This document shows positions 15,957-24,888 of a DNA stretch of 64,000 bases, in pieces. The notes beneath the pieces are model-generated. The model was not told the origin of the DNA. It searched no databases and was given only the letters and a program-made list of their open reading frames with translations. The stretch comes from Ciceribacter sp. L1K22 (GTDB lineage: Bacteria > Pseudomonadota > Alphaproteobacteria > Rhizobiales > Rhizobiaceae), in the NCBI RefSeq assembly GCF_017599385.1, contig NZ_JAGFPK010000001.1, forward strand, positions 870,177 through 934,176, read 5' to 3'. The number at the start of each line of letters is the position of its first letter. Position 1 is the first letter of the stretch. Made by a program: the position numbers and the translations under genes.

Positions 15957-17464
15957 CCGCGCCTCCAGGTCTGGAACCGCTTCAGCAGCGACAGCAGAAA
16001 GCCGTTGATGTGGTTGCGACGCCACGTGCCGGCGACCATCTTGTTGGCCTCGGCGAGTGTCGGATAGATGTGGATCGTGCCGAGGATCTTGCCGAGCCCG
16101 TGCCCATGTTTCATGGCGAAAACGAACTCCGCCAGCAGGTCTCCCGCATGGTCGCCAACGATCGTTGCCCCCAGGATGCGATCCTTGCCTGGAACCGTCA
16201 AAACCTTCACAAAGCCGCGCGCCGAACCGTCGGCGATAGCCCGGTCGAGATCGTCGATCCCGAACCGGGTGACCTCGTACGCAACCTTCCGTTCCGTCGC
16301 CTCGGTCTCTGAAAGGCCGACGCGTGCGACCTCGGGATCGGTGAACGTGGCCCACGGGATGACGCTGTAATCAGCCTTGAAGCGTTTCAGATCGCCAAAC
16401 AGCGCATTGACCGCCGCAAACCATGCCTGATGGCCAGCAACATGGGTGAACTGGTACGGACCCGCGACATCTCCGGCCGCCAGGATGTTTGGATAGAGGG
16501 TCTGGAGATACTCGTTCGTCTCGATGACCCGATCGACCTTGATCCCGAGTTCCTCGAGCCCAAAGCCCGTGAGACGTGGCGAACGGCCGACCGCTGCGAT
16601 GATCTCGTCAAACGCAATTCGGGTCTTCCCGCCGTCATGGTCGACATCGATCCATTTCTCTCCGTCGTCTACACCGCAGGCGACGGCCTTGTGCTTCGTC
16701 AGCACCCTGACGCCGTCTGCCACCAGGGAGGCAGTCACGAGCTCCGCCGCATCCTCGTCCTCGCGCATCATCAGCCGTGGCGCCATCTCGATCTGGGTCA
16801 CCTCCGAGCCGAGCCGGGCAAAACTCTGCGCCAGCTCGCAGCCGATCGGCCCGCCGCCCAGTACCACCAGCCGCCGCGGCACTTTCGACCGGTCCCGCAA
16901 CCGATCCCAGAGCGTGTCGGAGGTGAGGTAGCCGACCTCCTCGATGCCGGGGATCGGAGGAACGAATGGCCGCGCTCCAGTGGCCAGGATGATCGCGCGT
17001 GTCGTGAGACTTTGGATGCCGCCGTCGTTCAGTGCGATCTCCACGGTCCAGGGATCGATCAGTTTCGCGTAGCCCTTCAGCACCTCCACGCCCAGATCGG
17101 TGTAGCGCTCGACGCTATCATGCGGCTCGATGTCGGCGATCACCCGGTGAACGCGCTCCATCACGGCGGAGAACGGCACCTCTGGCTCGACCGCCTTGAG
17201 GCCGTAGTGGTCCGCATGACGCATCTGATGCGCAACCCGGGCGCTTTTGATCAGAGCCTTGGAAGGGACGCAGCCGAAATTCAGGCAATCACCGCCCATC
17301 TTGTGGGCTTCGACCAGCGTCACCTTGGCCTTGGCGGCGGCTGCGATATAGGCCGAAACAAGGCCGGCCGATCCCGCGCCGATCACCACCAGATTTCTGT
17401 CGAACCGCTTCGGGCGGGTGAAGCTGCCCTTGCTCGGCTGGAGGGTTTCATCGGGCGATACCAT
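15953..17464 (-). CDS. mercuric-reductase / dihydrolipoamide-dehydrogenase-like flavoprotein
   Basis: A 503-residue class I disulfide oxidoreductase. FAD loop VVIGAGSAGLVSAYIAA; redox-active pair Cys60 and Cys65 in GGDCLNFGCVPSK; NAD(P)H loop VVLGGGPIGCELAQ; second FAD motif NILAAGDVAGPYQFTH; C-terminal interface IHIYPTLAEANKM with the catalytic His. It has neither the N-terminal heavy-metal domain nor the C-terminal cysteine pair of true MerA, so Hg(II) reduction is unlikely. AGGAG sits before the ATG at 17464. It is the first gene of the seven-gene operon; the substrate disulfide is unknown. Confidence 0.85.
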   Translation of the reverse strand: MVSPDETLQPSKGSFTRPKRFDRNLVVIGAGSAGLVSAYIAAAAKAKVTLVEAHKMGGDCLNFGCVPSKALIKSARVAHQMRHADHYGLKAVEPEVPFSAVMERVHRVIADIEPHDSVERYTDLGVEVLKGYAKLIDPWTVEIALNDGGIQSLTTRAIILATGARPFVPPIPGIEEVGYLTSDTLWDRLRDRSKVPRRLVVLGGGPIGCELAQSFARLGSEVTQIEMAPRLMMREDEDAAELVTASLVADGVRVLTKHKAVACGVDDGEKWIDVDHDGGKTRIAFDEIIAAVGRSPRLTGFGLEELGIKVDRVIETNEYLQTLYPNILAAGDVAGPYQFTHVAGHQAWFAAVNALFGDLKRFKADYSVIPWATFTDPEVARVGLSETEATERKVAYEVTRFGIDDLDRAIADGSARGFVKVLTVPGKDRILGATIVGDHAGDLLAEFVFAMKHGHGLGKILGTIHIYPTLAEANKMVAGTWRRNHINGFLLSLLKRFQTWRRG

Positions 17465-17647
17465 AAAGGCTCCTGGTCGGTTCGGCGGCCTCGCAGGCGC
17501 CAACAATTCAATCGAAGTCTTTGCCTAATACGCTCGCAAGACAAGGATGGTTACGCTGAGGCGCAGTTTTTATGTCAAACCAACGTCCAACGCGGCGGAG
17601 GATGGTAATTCGCGCTTCGACCCGCCGGCCGATCTCCAGAGGCTTTC

Positions 17648-19402
17648 TCATCGTTCCGCGGGCATCCCATGCGCTTCCCGGATAATCAGGTCGACGATCC
17701 GGGACGTCTGCTGATAGAGCGCGAGTTCGCCGGCGTCGCGAAGAGGCTGCATTCTGATGCGCTTGTTTCGGTTCTCGATCTGCCGAAAGCCAGCCTCGTC
17801 AAAGACGCCATCCTCCGTTGGTGCAAGCCAGGTCAGGGGTATCTTCAGCGCCTCGACCGCATCGTCGATGTCGGAACGCGCCAGGATAAGCTCCCGGACG
17901 AAAGTGGAGTGCCCCTGGGCGAGCAGGTGCGCGCAAGCGTTGCGGATGAACGGTGTGAGGTTGGCATCGGCACAGGTCGAGTAATCGCGAGGACGGGTGC
18001 GGTAGGCACGCTCGATATACCAGTCGACACCATAGGTCTGGATCATTCGGTGAGCCTGTTTGGCCATGAGATCCACAAGCCACGGCATCATCCCCGCCAG
18101 ACGCATCATGGCTTGCTGGGTGGGTTGCAGACGGCGTATTCCGCTGCGGTCCAGGACTCCTGTATAGCCGATCGCGATGAGGGACCGGAAACGATCGGGG
18201 TGTGTTTGCGCTTCGGCGAGGAGGGGCACCAGTCCGTTGCTCAAACCGATGCCGACACAAGGTTCACCGACCACCTTATCGAGGAAGCCACGCAGCGCGG
18301 CGAGATTGTCCTCAAGCGGTGACAACTCGGCATGCTGACTGGAGTTGCCAAACCCCGGACGCGAAAGCGCCAAGAGCTTCACACCCGCCTCCGTGAGTTG
18401 GTCTTCGATGTCGGGTGGAAGAAGGTAACACATCGGCAGTCCGCGACAGAGAATGACGGGTCGCCCATCGGGATGACCGAGCCACGTCCAGGCGATCGCG
18501 CGTCCGCCGGGCAAAGTCAGGATTTCCTCGCGTCCGAGGGGATCGCGCCAGGAATCCGTTTTGCCCTGGCGGTCCTGGATTGCGCGCCCCGCCGTCATCG
18601 CCAGAAGGCGCATCAGGTCCACCTGCGAAGGCGCTTCCGTCTTCGCCATGATGCTCTTCAGCTGTGTCCTTACCGTCAGCAGCGAGACGCCCCGCTTTGC
18701 CGCGATCTCGGCGACATCGCGGACCTTGAAGAAAAGTCGGGCGATGTCGATTTCTGCCACGGAGAGGCCGAACGCCTGTCCGAGCATGTCGGAGGCGCGT
18801 TCCGTCCATTCGATCTCAAGGGAGCGGATGACCACGAAATCGGCGTTGTGCCCGTCGCGGGACAATAACCAGGCTTCCGCGAGGATGGTATGATCACCTT
18901 GCAATGGCATAAGGCGCAGGATTGCCTGGGAGCGGTTGGCACGCTTGTTGGCGGCGCGCATCAGGGTCCGATACGTTTCGAGGGAGCGCGGGTCGATCCT
19001 GTCGGCGTCAAGGAAGCTGCCCTGTCGCGCACCCAATGCCGACGCCGCCTCGGTATTCGTGACAGCAACTCGCCCCTCGGGTGAAAGGACCAGAGCCGGG
19101 CCGGGAACCTCCTGAACGGCGCGGACGAGAGGATCATTCTCCGTCGGCAGGTCAAGGCTTTCGAGGGTGTTACGTGCAAGGGCGAGCTGGGCAAGAAGCG
19201 CCGGGGACAGGCGCCGCGACCCATTCTCATCATCGGGGATGCGCCGGAGCTTCGTCTGCCAGCTCGCAATCATCGCGTCGAACGCTTCCTGATCGATGAT
19301 CGCCCGATAGGTATTGGATATGATGTCCAGGTCGACGTCCGGATCTATTTCGCCCGCCGTCGATCCGTTCGCGCCGTCGGAACCGCTTCCATTTGCCTGC
19401 AC
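17648..19402 (-). CDS. LuxR-type DNA-binding domain fused to an alpha/beta-hydrolase-like domain
   Basis: A 584-residue protein. Residues ~90-200 resemble a PAS-type sensor (PALVLSPEGRVAVTNTEAA). Residues ~211-268 form a LuxR helix-turn-helix (GLSVAEIDIARLFF, VSLLTVRTQLKSIMAKT). Residues ~290-580 are an alpha/beta hydrolase with nucleophile elbow GLSNG (Ser388). The usual catalytic histidine position reads DAGE instead of DAGH (Glu559), so the hydrolase part may bind rather than cleave its ligand. The start is GTG at 19402. It is divergent from an AraC regulator with a 118-base shared upstream region. Confidence 0.8.
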   Translation of the reverse strand: MQANGSGSDGANGSTAGEIDPDVDLDIISNTYRAIIDQEAFDAMIASWQTKLRRIPDDENGSRRLSPALLAQLALARNTLESLDLPTENDPLVRAVQEVPGPALVLSPEGRVAVTNTEAASALGARQGSFLDADRIDPRSLETYRTLMRAANKRANRSQAILRLMPLQGDHTILAEAWLLSRDGHNADFVVIRSLEIEWTERASDMLGQAFGLSVAEIDIARLFFKVRDVAEIAAKRGVSLLTVRTQLKSIMAKTEAPSQVDLMRLLAMTAGRAIQDRQGKTDSWRDPLGREEILTLPGGRAIAWTWLGHPDGRPVILCRGLPMCYLLPPDIEDQLTEAGVKLLALSRPGFGNSSQHAELSPLEDNLAALRGFLDKVVGEPCVGIGLSNGLVPLLAEAQTHPDRFRSLIAIGYTGVLDRSGIRRLQPTQQAMMRLAGMMPWLVDLMAKQAHRMIQTYGVDWYIERAYRTRPRDYSTCADANLTPFIRNACAHLLAQGHSTFVRELILARSDIDDAVEALKIPLTWLAPTEDGVFDEAGFRQIENRNKRIRMQPLRDAGELALYQQTSRIVDLIIREAHGMPAER

Positions 19403-19520
19403 TTTGATATCCCAATGCCTGGACTGCGAAGATAGTCGTTTGATACCCTATTTGGTGTATGCGCCAAAAGGCGATTGTTACTAGGACTGCAGATGTCACG
19501 GTTTGCGGAAGGGTAGCTAC

Positions 19521-20474
19521 ATGACGATACTGTCGATCAAGTCGAGAGACTTCAGCCGCGCGCAGCGGGTCGAGGAGTTTCGCAATGTCGTCGCCAACAT
19601 GACCAAGGTGGACTTCATTCCGGACGATCGGCAGGACTTCCATTCGGAAACGTCCATAGCTGTCCTGCCTGGAGTGATTGTCGGCCATGGGCGTCATTCC
19701 GCGTCCACGGCGATCCGTAGCCGGATGCATGCCGCCGATTGCAGCGACGACGTCATGTTCCATATCCCGCTCGCCGGTGGTGGCTCCATTACTCAGACAG
19801 GTGGTCTCGAGGAGGTTCTGCGTCCCGGCGTTGTCTATGCCGATCCGGGCGACGTCCCGGGAACTGTGCGTTTTGGGGGGGAGTACATGGAGGGGATCTA
19901 TGTATCTATTCCGCGTGCCCATCTCGGCCCGGCGGCGGCGGGACTGGAGGCGGTGCTGAAGCGCGCGAGCCCGATGACGCCGCAATGGCGGTTGTTCCTG
20001 AACTATGCACGCACGCTCCATGCCGAACTGCCCGCTCTCGCCCCGGAAGAGGCGGCGCAATGCGTGACGCACGTCCAGGATCTGGCGCTGATGGCGCTAG
20101 GAGCGACGCGCGAAGCTGCCGAGATCGCCGCGGGGCGAGGTATCAGGGCCGCCCGGTTGAAACAGGTGAAGGCCGAGATCGAGCGCAGCCTCGTTTCACC
20201 CGGACTCAGCGCCGATGGTGTGGGTAAGCTGCTTGGCCTTTCACCTCGCTATGTCCGATCCCTGTTCGAGCGCGAGGGCACGTCCTTTCGCGACTATGTG
20301 GCGGGCCGCCGCCTCGCGCTGGCCTATCGCATGCTGGCCGATCCGTCCTTCCAGCACCTCAACATCGCCCAGATCGCCCTGGAGGCCGGCTTCGGCGACC
20401 TCTCCTGGTTCAATACCCGCTTCCGGCAGACCTATGGCATGACGCCGAGGGACGTACGGCCTCGGAAGCCGTAA
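19521..20474 (+). CDS. AraC family transcriptional regulator
   Basis: A 317-residue protein. The N-terminal ~200 residues resemble the AraC-binding-like 14 domain (HSASTAIRSRMHAADCSDDVMFHIPLAG). The C-terminal ~100 residues carry two helix-turn-helices: SADGVGKLLGLSPRYVRSLFEREG and LNIAQIALEAGFGDLSWFNTRFRQTYG, followed by the usual TPRDVR end. GGAAGGG precedes the ATG at 19521. It faces away from the LuxR-hydrolase gene and lies 153 bases before the membrane/von Willebrand A operon on the same strand, so it could control either neighbour. The inducer is not evident. Confidence 0.88.
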   Translation: MTILSIKSRDFSRAQRVEEFRNVVANMTKVDFIPDDRQDFHSETSIAVLPGVIVGHGRHSASTAIRSRMHAADCSDDVMFHIPLAGGGSITQTGGLEEVLRPGVVYADPGDVPGTVRFGGEYMEGIYVSIPRAHLGPAAAGLEAVLKRASPMTPQWRLFLNYARTLHAELPALAPEEAAQCVTHVQDLALMALGATREAAEIAAGRGIRAARLKQVKAEIERSLVSPGLSADGVGKLLGLSPRYVRSLFEREGTSFRDYVAGRRLALAYRMLADPSFQHLNIAQIALEAGFGDLSWFNTRFRQTYGMTPRDVRPRKP

Positions 20475-20627
20475 CGCATTTCCGGCAGGCGACCTTGTCT
20501 GTGCCATCGGCCCCGTAACTCGGTGCCGCCCAGCCCAAGACCCTGACATTGCCCAATCCTAATCTCCACGCAGCAGGCACTCCCTCGCCCGGGAATGCCG
20601 CTACTTGACCGTCAAGGATGCTCCTTC

Positions 20628-21614
20628 ATGTGGAATTTCAGCCTTTCAGGTGCTCTGGCGCTCATGGCCCGCACCGCTCCTTTCCTTCTTTTTCGCATGG
20701 CCGTCTATTTCGGCATCGCCTGCGCCTATGTCATCGCTACCGGCACGGGCGCGGCCATGGGCTATGGCGTCGGCCACTTCGGTGACGCCGACTTTCTGGC
20801 CTCCAGCACGGTCATCGGCGGCGTGACAGGCTTCGGCCTTGTCGCGGCTGCGTTCTATCTGCTTCGGGAATATATCCTCTACATCGTCAAGGCCGGGCAC
20901 ATCGCGGTTCTCGTTGAACTTATCGACGGGCGGCCATTTCCCGCCGGCGAAGGGCAGGTGGCTTATGGCAGCCGGATGGTGCGCGAGCGTTTTGCCGAGG
21001 CGAGCGTGCTGTTCGGCGTCGACCAACTCGTAAAAGGGGTGATATCGGCCATCACGGGTCTGATCGAGGGGATTGCATCCATCCTGCCTATCCCCGGTCT
21101 TGAAACAGCGACGGGCATGTTGCGCAACTTTCTGAAGGTTGCTGTCGGCTTCACTGACGAAGTCATCCTCGCCCATGCCCTGCGAACTCGAGCCACCAAT
21201 CCCTGGGCCTCGGCGGAGGAGGCACTCGTCCTCTATGGCCAGAATTACAAGGTCATGTTCCGTAATGCGGCCTGGCTGGCGATCATGATCTACGGGCTTT
21301 CGTTCGTCGTATTCCTGCTGGCGCTCGCCCCTGCGGCGGCGCTTGTCTATCTCATGCCCGGCGCGCTGAGCGCAGGCGGCTTCGTTTTTGCCATCCTTTT
21401 CGCCTGGGCGTTCAAGGCGGCTCTGCTCGAGCCGCTCGCCATCACCTGCATGCTGCTGGTTTTCTTCAAAACGACCGAGGGACAGGTGCCGGATCCGGAA
21501 TGGCGGGCACGCCTGCAGGAACTTTCCGGCAAGTTCAGAGACATCGGCAGCAAGGCCGCGGCTTGGGCATCGGGTCGGAAAGCACCTGTCCGCCCGGTTG
21601 CGGTATCGGCTTGA
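20628..21614 (+). CDS. polytopic membrane protein of the von Willebrand A operon, unknown function
   Basis: A 328-residue protein with hydrophobic segments near residues 18-45, 57-85, 150-170 and two long ones around 215-285, and a basic C-terminus. The segment INYV-like LREYILYIVKAGHIAVLVELIDGRPFPAGEGQ is cut here for length: it contains a short amphipathic region between helices. I do not recognise a family. AAGGA precedes the ATG at 20628; an in-frame ATG 33 bases upstream lacks a site. It is followed after 13 bases by the secreted von Willebrand A protein and is probably its inner-membrane partner. Confidence 0.7.
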   Translation: MWNFSLSGALALMARTAPFLLFRMAVYFGIACAYVIATGTGAAMGYGVGHFGDADFLASSTVIGGVTGFGLVAAAFYLLREYILYIVKAGHIAVLVELIDGRPFPAGEGQVAYGSRMVRERFAEASVLFGVDQLVKGVISAITGLIEGIASILPIPGLETATGMLRNFLKVAVGFTDEVILAHALRTRATNPWASAEEALVLYGQNYKVMFRNAAWLAIMIYGLSFVVFLLALAPAAALVYLMPGALSAGGFVFAILFAWAFKAALLEPLAITCMLLVFFKTTEGQVPDPEWRARLQELSGKFRDIGSKAAAWASGRKAPVRPVAVSA

Positions 21615-21627
21615 GAGGGACGAATTC

Positions 21628-24600
21628 ATGAAAACCGCTTTGCTGAAAATCGCCGGTCTCCTTGCCGGCGTGCTGCTTGCTCAGATCCCGACGGGGCACG
21701 CCGAGGAATCACCACGCACGATCATCGTCATGGATGGCTCCGGCTCCATGTGGGGGCAGATCGACGGTCGGCCGAAACTTGAAATCGCCCGCGAGGCAGT
21801 GGCTGACGTGGTGACGCGCCTGCCGGTGGAACAGGAACTCGGGCTCATCGCCTATGGTCATCGCTCCAAGGGTGATTGCGGCGATATCGAACTGCTCGTT
21901 CCGCCAGGCAAGAACACCGGACAAACGGTTGTCGGCGCGGTCAACGCGATGCGCTTCCTGGGCAAGACGCCTCTCTCGGCAGCCGTGCGTCAGGCGGCCG
22001 AAGCTCTGCGCTATGGCGAGGAAAGTGCAACAGTGGTGCTTGTCACCGACGGACTGGAGACCTGCGAGGCGGACCCATGTGCGCTGGCTTCGGAACTGGA
22101 GGCGGCGGGCGTCAATTTTACCGCTCATGTGGTCGGCTTCGGTCTGTCGAAGGAAGAAGGCGCGCAGGTGGCCTGCCTCGCCGAAAATACGGGCGGACGG
22201 TACATCGAGGCGGCAAATGCCGGCGAGCTCAGCGATGCCCTTAGTGAAGCGATTACCATGGCGCCGCCGCGAGAGACGCCCCACTTTCCGGGCCGCCCGC
22301 TCATGCCCAACATTCAGCTTCAGCCGACAGGGCAATCGTTCGGGCCTGAAGTTGCAGCCCCGCAGCAACCCGATTTTCCCCGCAATGGCACAGCCCAGGA
22401 TTGCCGGGCATTGGCCGAAGCTGATGCGACAACTGCTGCCTGGATGTTCGAGCCCCCCGGAAGTTATTTCGTCGAAGAGCCGCGCTGCCGCCTTTTCAGC
22501 TATTCAACGGAGATGGATTGGGTGGAATTGCCGCCGGCAGACGGCTGGGTCTCCGGTTTCAAGACGGACGCAATACTCTTTGTGCGTCCGCTTGAGGAGG
22601 TTGCAATTGAGCCCGGTAAGGCGGGCATGGTGAACCGCGGGCCTTACGCTGTGGGCGTTGCTCAGATTGAGCTCGGCGTACTTGCGGAAGGAAGCGAGAC
22701 TGGCGGCGCAGCACTGGCATTGAGGCTCTACCCATCCGGTGACGCCAGTCCAGACGCCGCCATAACCTATAGTACGGTCGAAGGAACCGAAGGCGCCAAG
22801 GACGCTGCGATCGAGCTTGCTGCGCCTGGTGCGTATCTTCTCAGACTCGAAACCTGGGGCGGCGACAAGCTCGACGAAATGGAAATCAATGTCGAGGCAG
22901 ACCCTGTCGTAACGCTCAAGGCTCCATCTGTCGTCGCACCGGGCGCCCCGATCGAAATTGAAACCACCGGCAGTCAGTTGCGCAGCGACGGGATCGAGAT
23001 ATGGCAGGGCGAAAACCAGATCGACTGGGGCCGAACACTCAGCGAACTTGCTGCGGGCCAGCCTCTGACTGCGCCGACTGAACCGGGCACCTACGATCTC
23101 GTATACAAGGGTTACGATGCGTCTGGTGAGCGCAGGGAGAAGGCGCGTATCTCGTTGGACGTCGGAACGCCAGATGCGACGCCACTGGCAGGTAATCTGC
23201 CGAGACAAAAGGCGGACGCTGGCCCCGGCGCAACCAACGGCTTGGGCGAAGATGTTGCCTATTCCTGCGACGGTCCGTCGCCCTGCCAGATCGGCGACGC
23301 TGCAACCGGGCTGTCCTTCATGCTGCCAGCTGGCTGGTGGACGGATTATCCCTCGACCGATCCGTATACTGCAGGGGCGCAGTCGGCTGGAGAAAAACTG
23401 CCGCCGCACGTCAATTTCTTCAGAAATGGCACAGATGATTCGCTGGTCCTTGGCCCACGCCAGTGGGTTGCCATGAACGGCCCATGCGAAAATGTGGGCG
23501 CTCTCGGCCAGTTCTGCATGTTCCAAAGCGATGATCCGCAGGTGCTTGCGGCCTATCAACTCGTCAAGGCGACGTTGAAATGGGAGCAACAGCAGGCGAC
23601 ACAAAAGCAAGGTGGACAGCCTGGCTTTACAGATGGCTTGACGCCCGTCACGTTCCGCGTGCCTTCGGAATATCCCCAAATTCCGCGCGAATGGTCAGTC
23701 GTACCGGCAGGAAACAATCCTGCAGGTGACGCTGCATGGACGTTTGAACCGGAGACTGTTTTCAACACCGAGCTGACACCGGGGCAATGGGAGGTCACCG
23801 CCTCGAAAGTAGGGACGGTTAACAAGGAATTCCGTGCGGTCATTGAAGTCGTCGCCGGCCAGCCAAAGGATTTCATCATTCCACCTGCCGACGAGAATAC
23901 GACACAGGCTGAAACAGGTTCTCAGCCCGATTTCGCAGCAGGCGTCCAGCAGGGCCTTGCCGGGCAGGACCAGCAGACCAAAGCGATGATCGGTGCGCTT
24001 TTGGGGGCGGCACAAAATGTCGGGCCGAATGGAGAGATTGATCAAAAAGCCATCATGGGCGCATTGCTTGGTGCCATGCAGGGCGCGGCTCCGGGTGCGG
24101 CGCAGGGTTGCGATGATGGTCAGGGTCACGGACCGGACAATTGCGAAAATGGCAAGGAAGTGGGCAAGGCCTGGACCGATTATCCTCATCGCTGCCTGCC
24201 CGGTGATAAGACGGTTGAAAGTTGCGACATGCGGGACGCTGCGACCAATCTTGCCTTCTACCTGCCGGAAGGTTGGGTGGCGGACGTTACGCCGGCCACG
24301 CCATTTCCACGTGTCGAGTTTGCGGAAAACGCTGGTTCCGCCCATTCGATCTGGCTCAATCCGGCTGATTGGCAGCTTGGCGAGCGGGGTTGCGAGATCA
24401 CCCGTGTCGGGCGGCTGTGCACGGACCCGGATCGGGCTGATGAGAAACTTGCCTCTGTCTTCCGTACCTTACAATTTACGCTGACAACAGGACGCGTCCT
24501 GCGCCGTTGCGGCGACGAACCCTGCGCCTTCGGTTTCGAAGGGTCACCCATCTCCGGTCATTTGCCTGCACGCTGGTCTGTGGAGTTCGGCGAAACCCTG

Positions 24601-24885
24601 CCGGATGGCCGCGTGAGCACATGGTTCTGGGATATGGGTCGCGGCGGCAATTTCAGGCTGATGGGGCTTAATCAGCGGGGGGGCGATAACTGCTGGGAAC
24701 TCCAACCCGGCGATGAAATCTGCGAATTCACCTCAAATATCCCGCAGGAGGAAAGCAACCTGATCATCAATATGATTGTGCCGCCAGCGCCACAGGACCG
24801 CAAACCCGCCTCGCAAGCAAGCCCACCAAGGACGCTAAAGCCCGACGATATGAAAGCCCTGCTGGACCTGATTGGGAGGAATTGA
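21628..24885 (+). CDS. large secreted von Willebrand A domain protein with three cysteine-paired C-terminal modules
   Basis: A 1085-residue protein. Signal peptide to about residue 25 (TGHAEE). The von Willebrand A domain (~30-210) has the metal site DGSGSM at 36-41 and a later TDGLETC. The middle is beta-rich with no known family. Three related modules begin near residues 544, 855 and 955: each has a cysteine pair, then an L-P-x-x-W core (FMLPAGWW, FYLPEGWV, GHLPARWS), then a second pair C-x9-C, C-x8-C and C-x9-C. A short MIGALLGAAQ / IMGALLGAMQ repeat sits near 790-820. Probably periplasmic and disulfide-bonded. ATG supported by GAGAGGGA. Confidence 0.82.
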   Translation: MKTALLKIAGLLAGVLLAQIPTGHAEESPRTIIVMDGSGSMWGQIDGRPKLEIAREAVADVVTRLPVEQELGLIAYGHRSKGDCGDIELLVPPGKNTGQTVVGAVNAMRFLGKTPLSAAVRQAAEALRYGEESATVVLVTDGLETCEADPCALASELEAAGVNFTAHVVGFGLSKEEGAQVACLAENTGGRYIEAANAGELSDALSEAITMAPPRETPHFPGRPLMPNIQLQPTGQSFGPEVAAPQQPDFPRNGTAQDCRALAEADATTAAWMFEPPGSYFVEEPRCRLFSYSTEMDWVELPPADGWVSGFKTDAILFVRPLEEVAIEPGKAGMVNRGPYAVGVAQIELGVLAEGSETGGAALALRLYPSGDASPDAAITYSTVEGTEGAKDAAIELAAPGAYLLRLETWGGDKLDEMEINVEADPVVTLKAPSVVAPGAPIEIETTGSQLRSDGIEIWQGENQIDWGRTLSELAAGQPLTAPTEPGTYDLVYKGYDASGERREKARISLDVGTPDATPLAGNLPRQKADAGPGATNGLGEDVAYSCDGPSPCQIGDAATGLSFMLPAGWWTDYPSTDPYTAGAQSAGEKLPPHVNFFRNGTDDSLVLGPRQWVAMNGPCENVGALGQFCMFQSDDPQVLAAYQLVKATLKWEQQQATQKQGGQPGFTDGLTPVTFRVPSEYPQIPREWSVVPAGNNPAGDAAWTFEPETVFNTELTPGQWEVTASKVGTVNKEFRAVIEVVAGQPKDFIIPPADENTTQAETGSQPDFAAGVQQGLAGQDQQTKAMIGALLGAAQNVGPNGEIDQKAIMGALLGAMQGAAPGAAQGCDDGQGHGPDNCENGKEVGKAWTDYPHRCLPGDKTVESCDMRDAATNLAFYLPEGWVADVTPATPFPRVEFAENAGSAHSIWLNPADWQLGERGCEITRVGRLCTDPDRADEKLASVFRTLQFTLTTGRVLRRCGDEPCAFGFEGSPISGHLPARWSVEFGETLPDGRVSTWFWDMGRGGNFRLMGLNQRGGDNCWELQPGDEICEFTSNIPQEESNLIINMIVPPAPQDRKPASQASPPRTLKPDDMKALLDLIGRN

Positions 24886-24888
24886 GCC

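Noticed and set aside
15953..17464. Calling the flavoprotein a true mercuric reductase
   Set aside because: It lacks the N-terminal metal domain and the C-terminal cysteine pair required for Hg(II), and no other mer gene is present.
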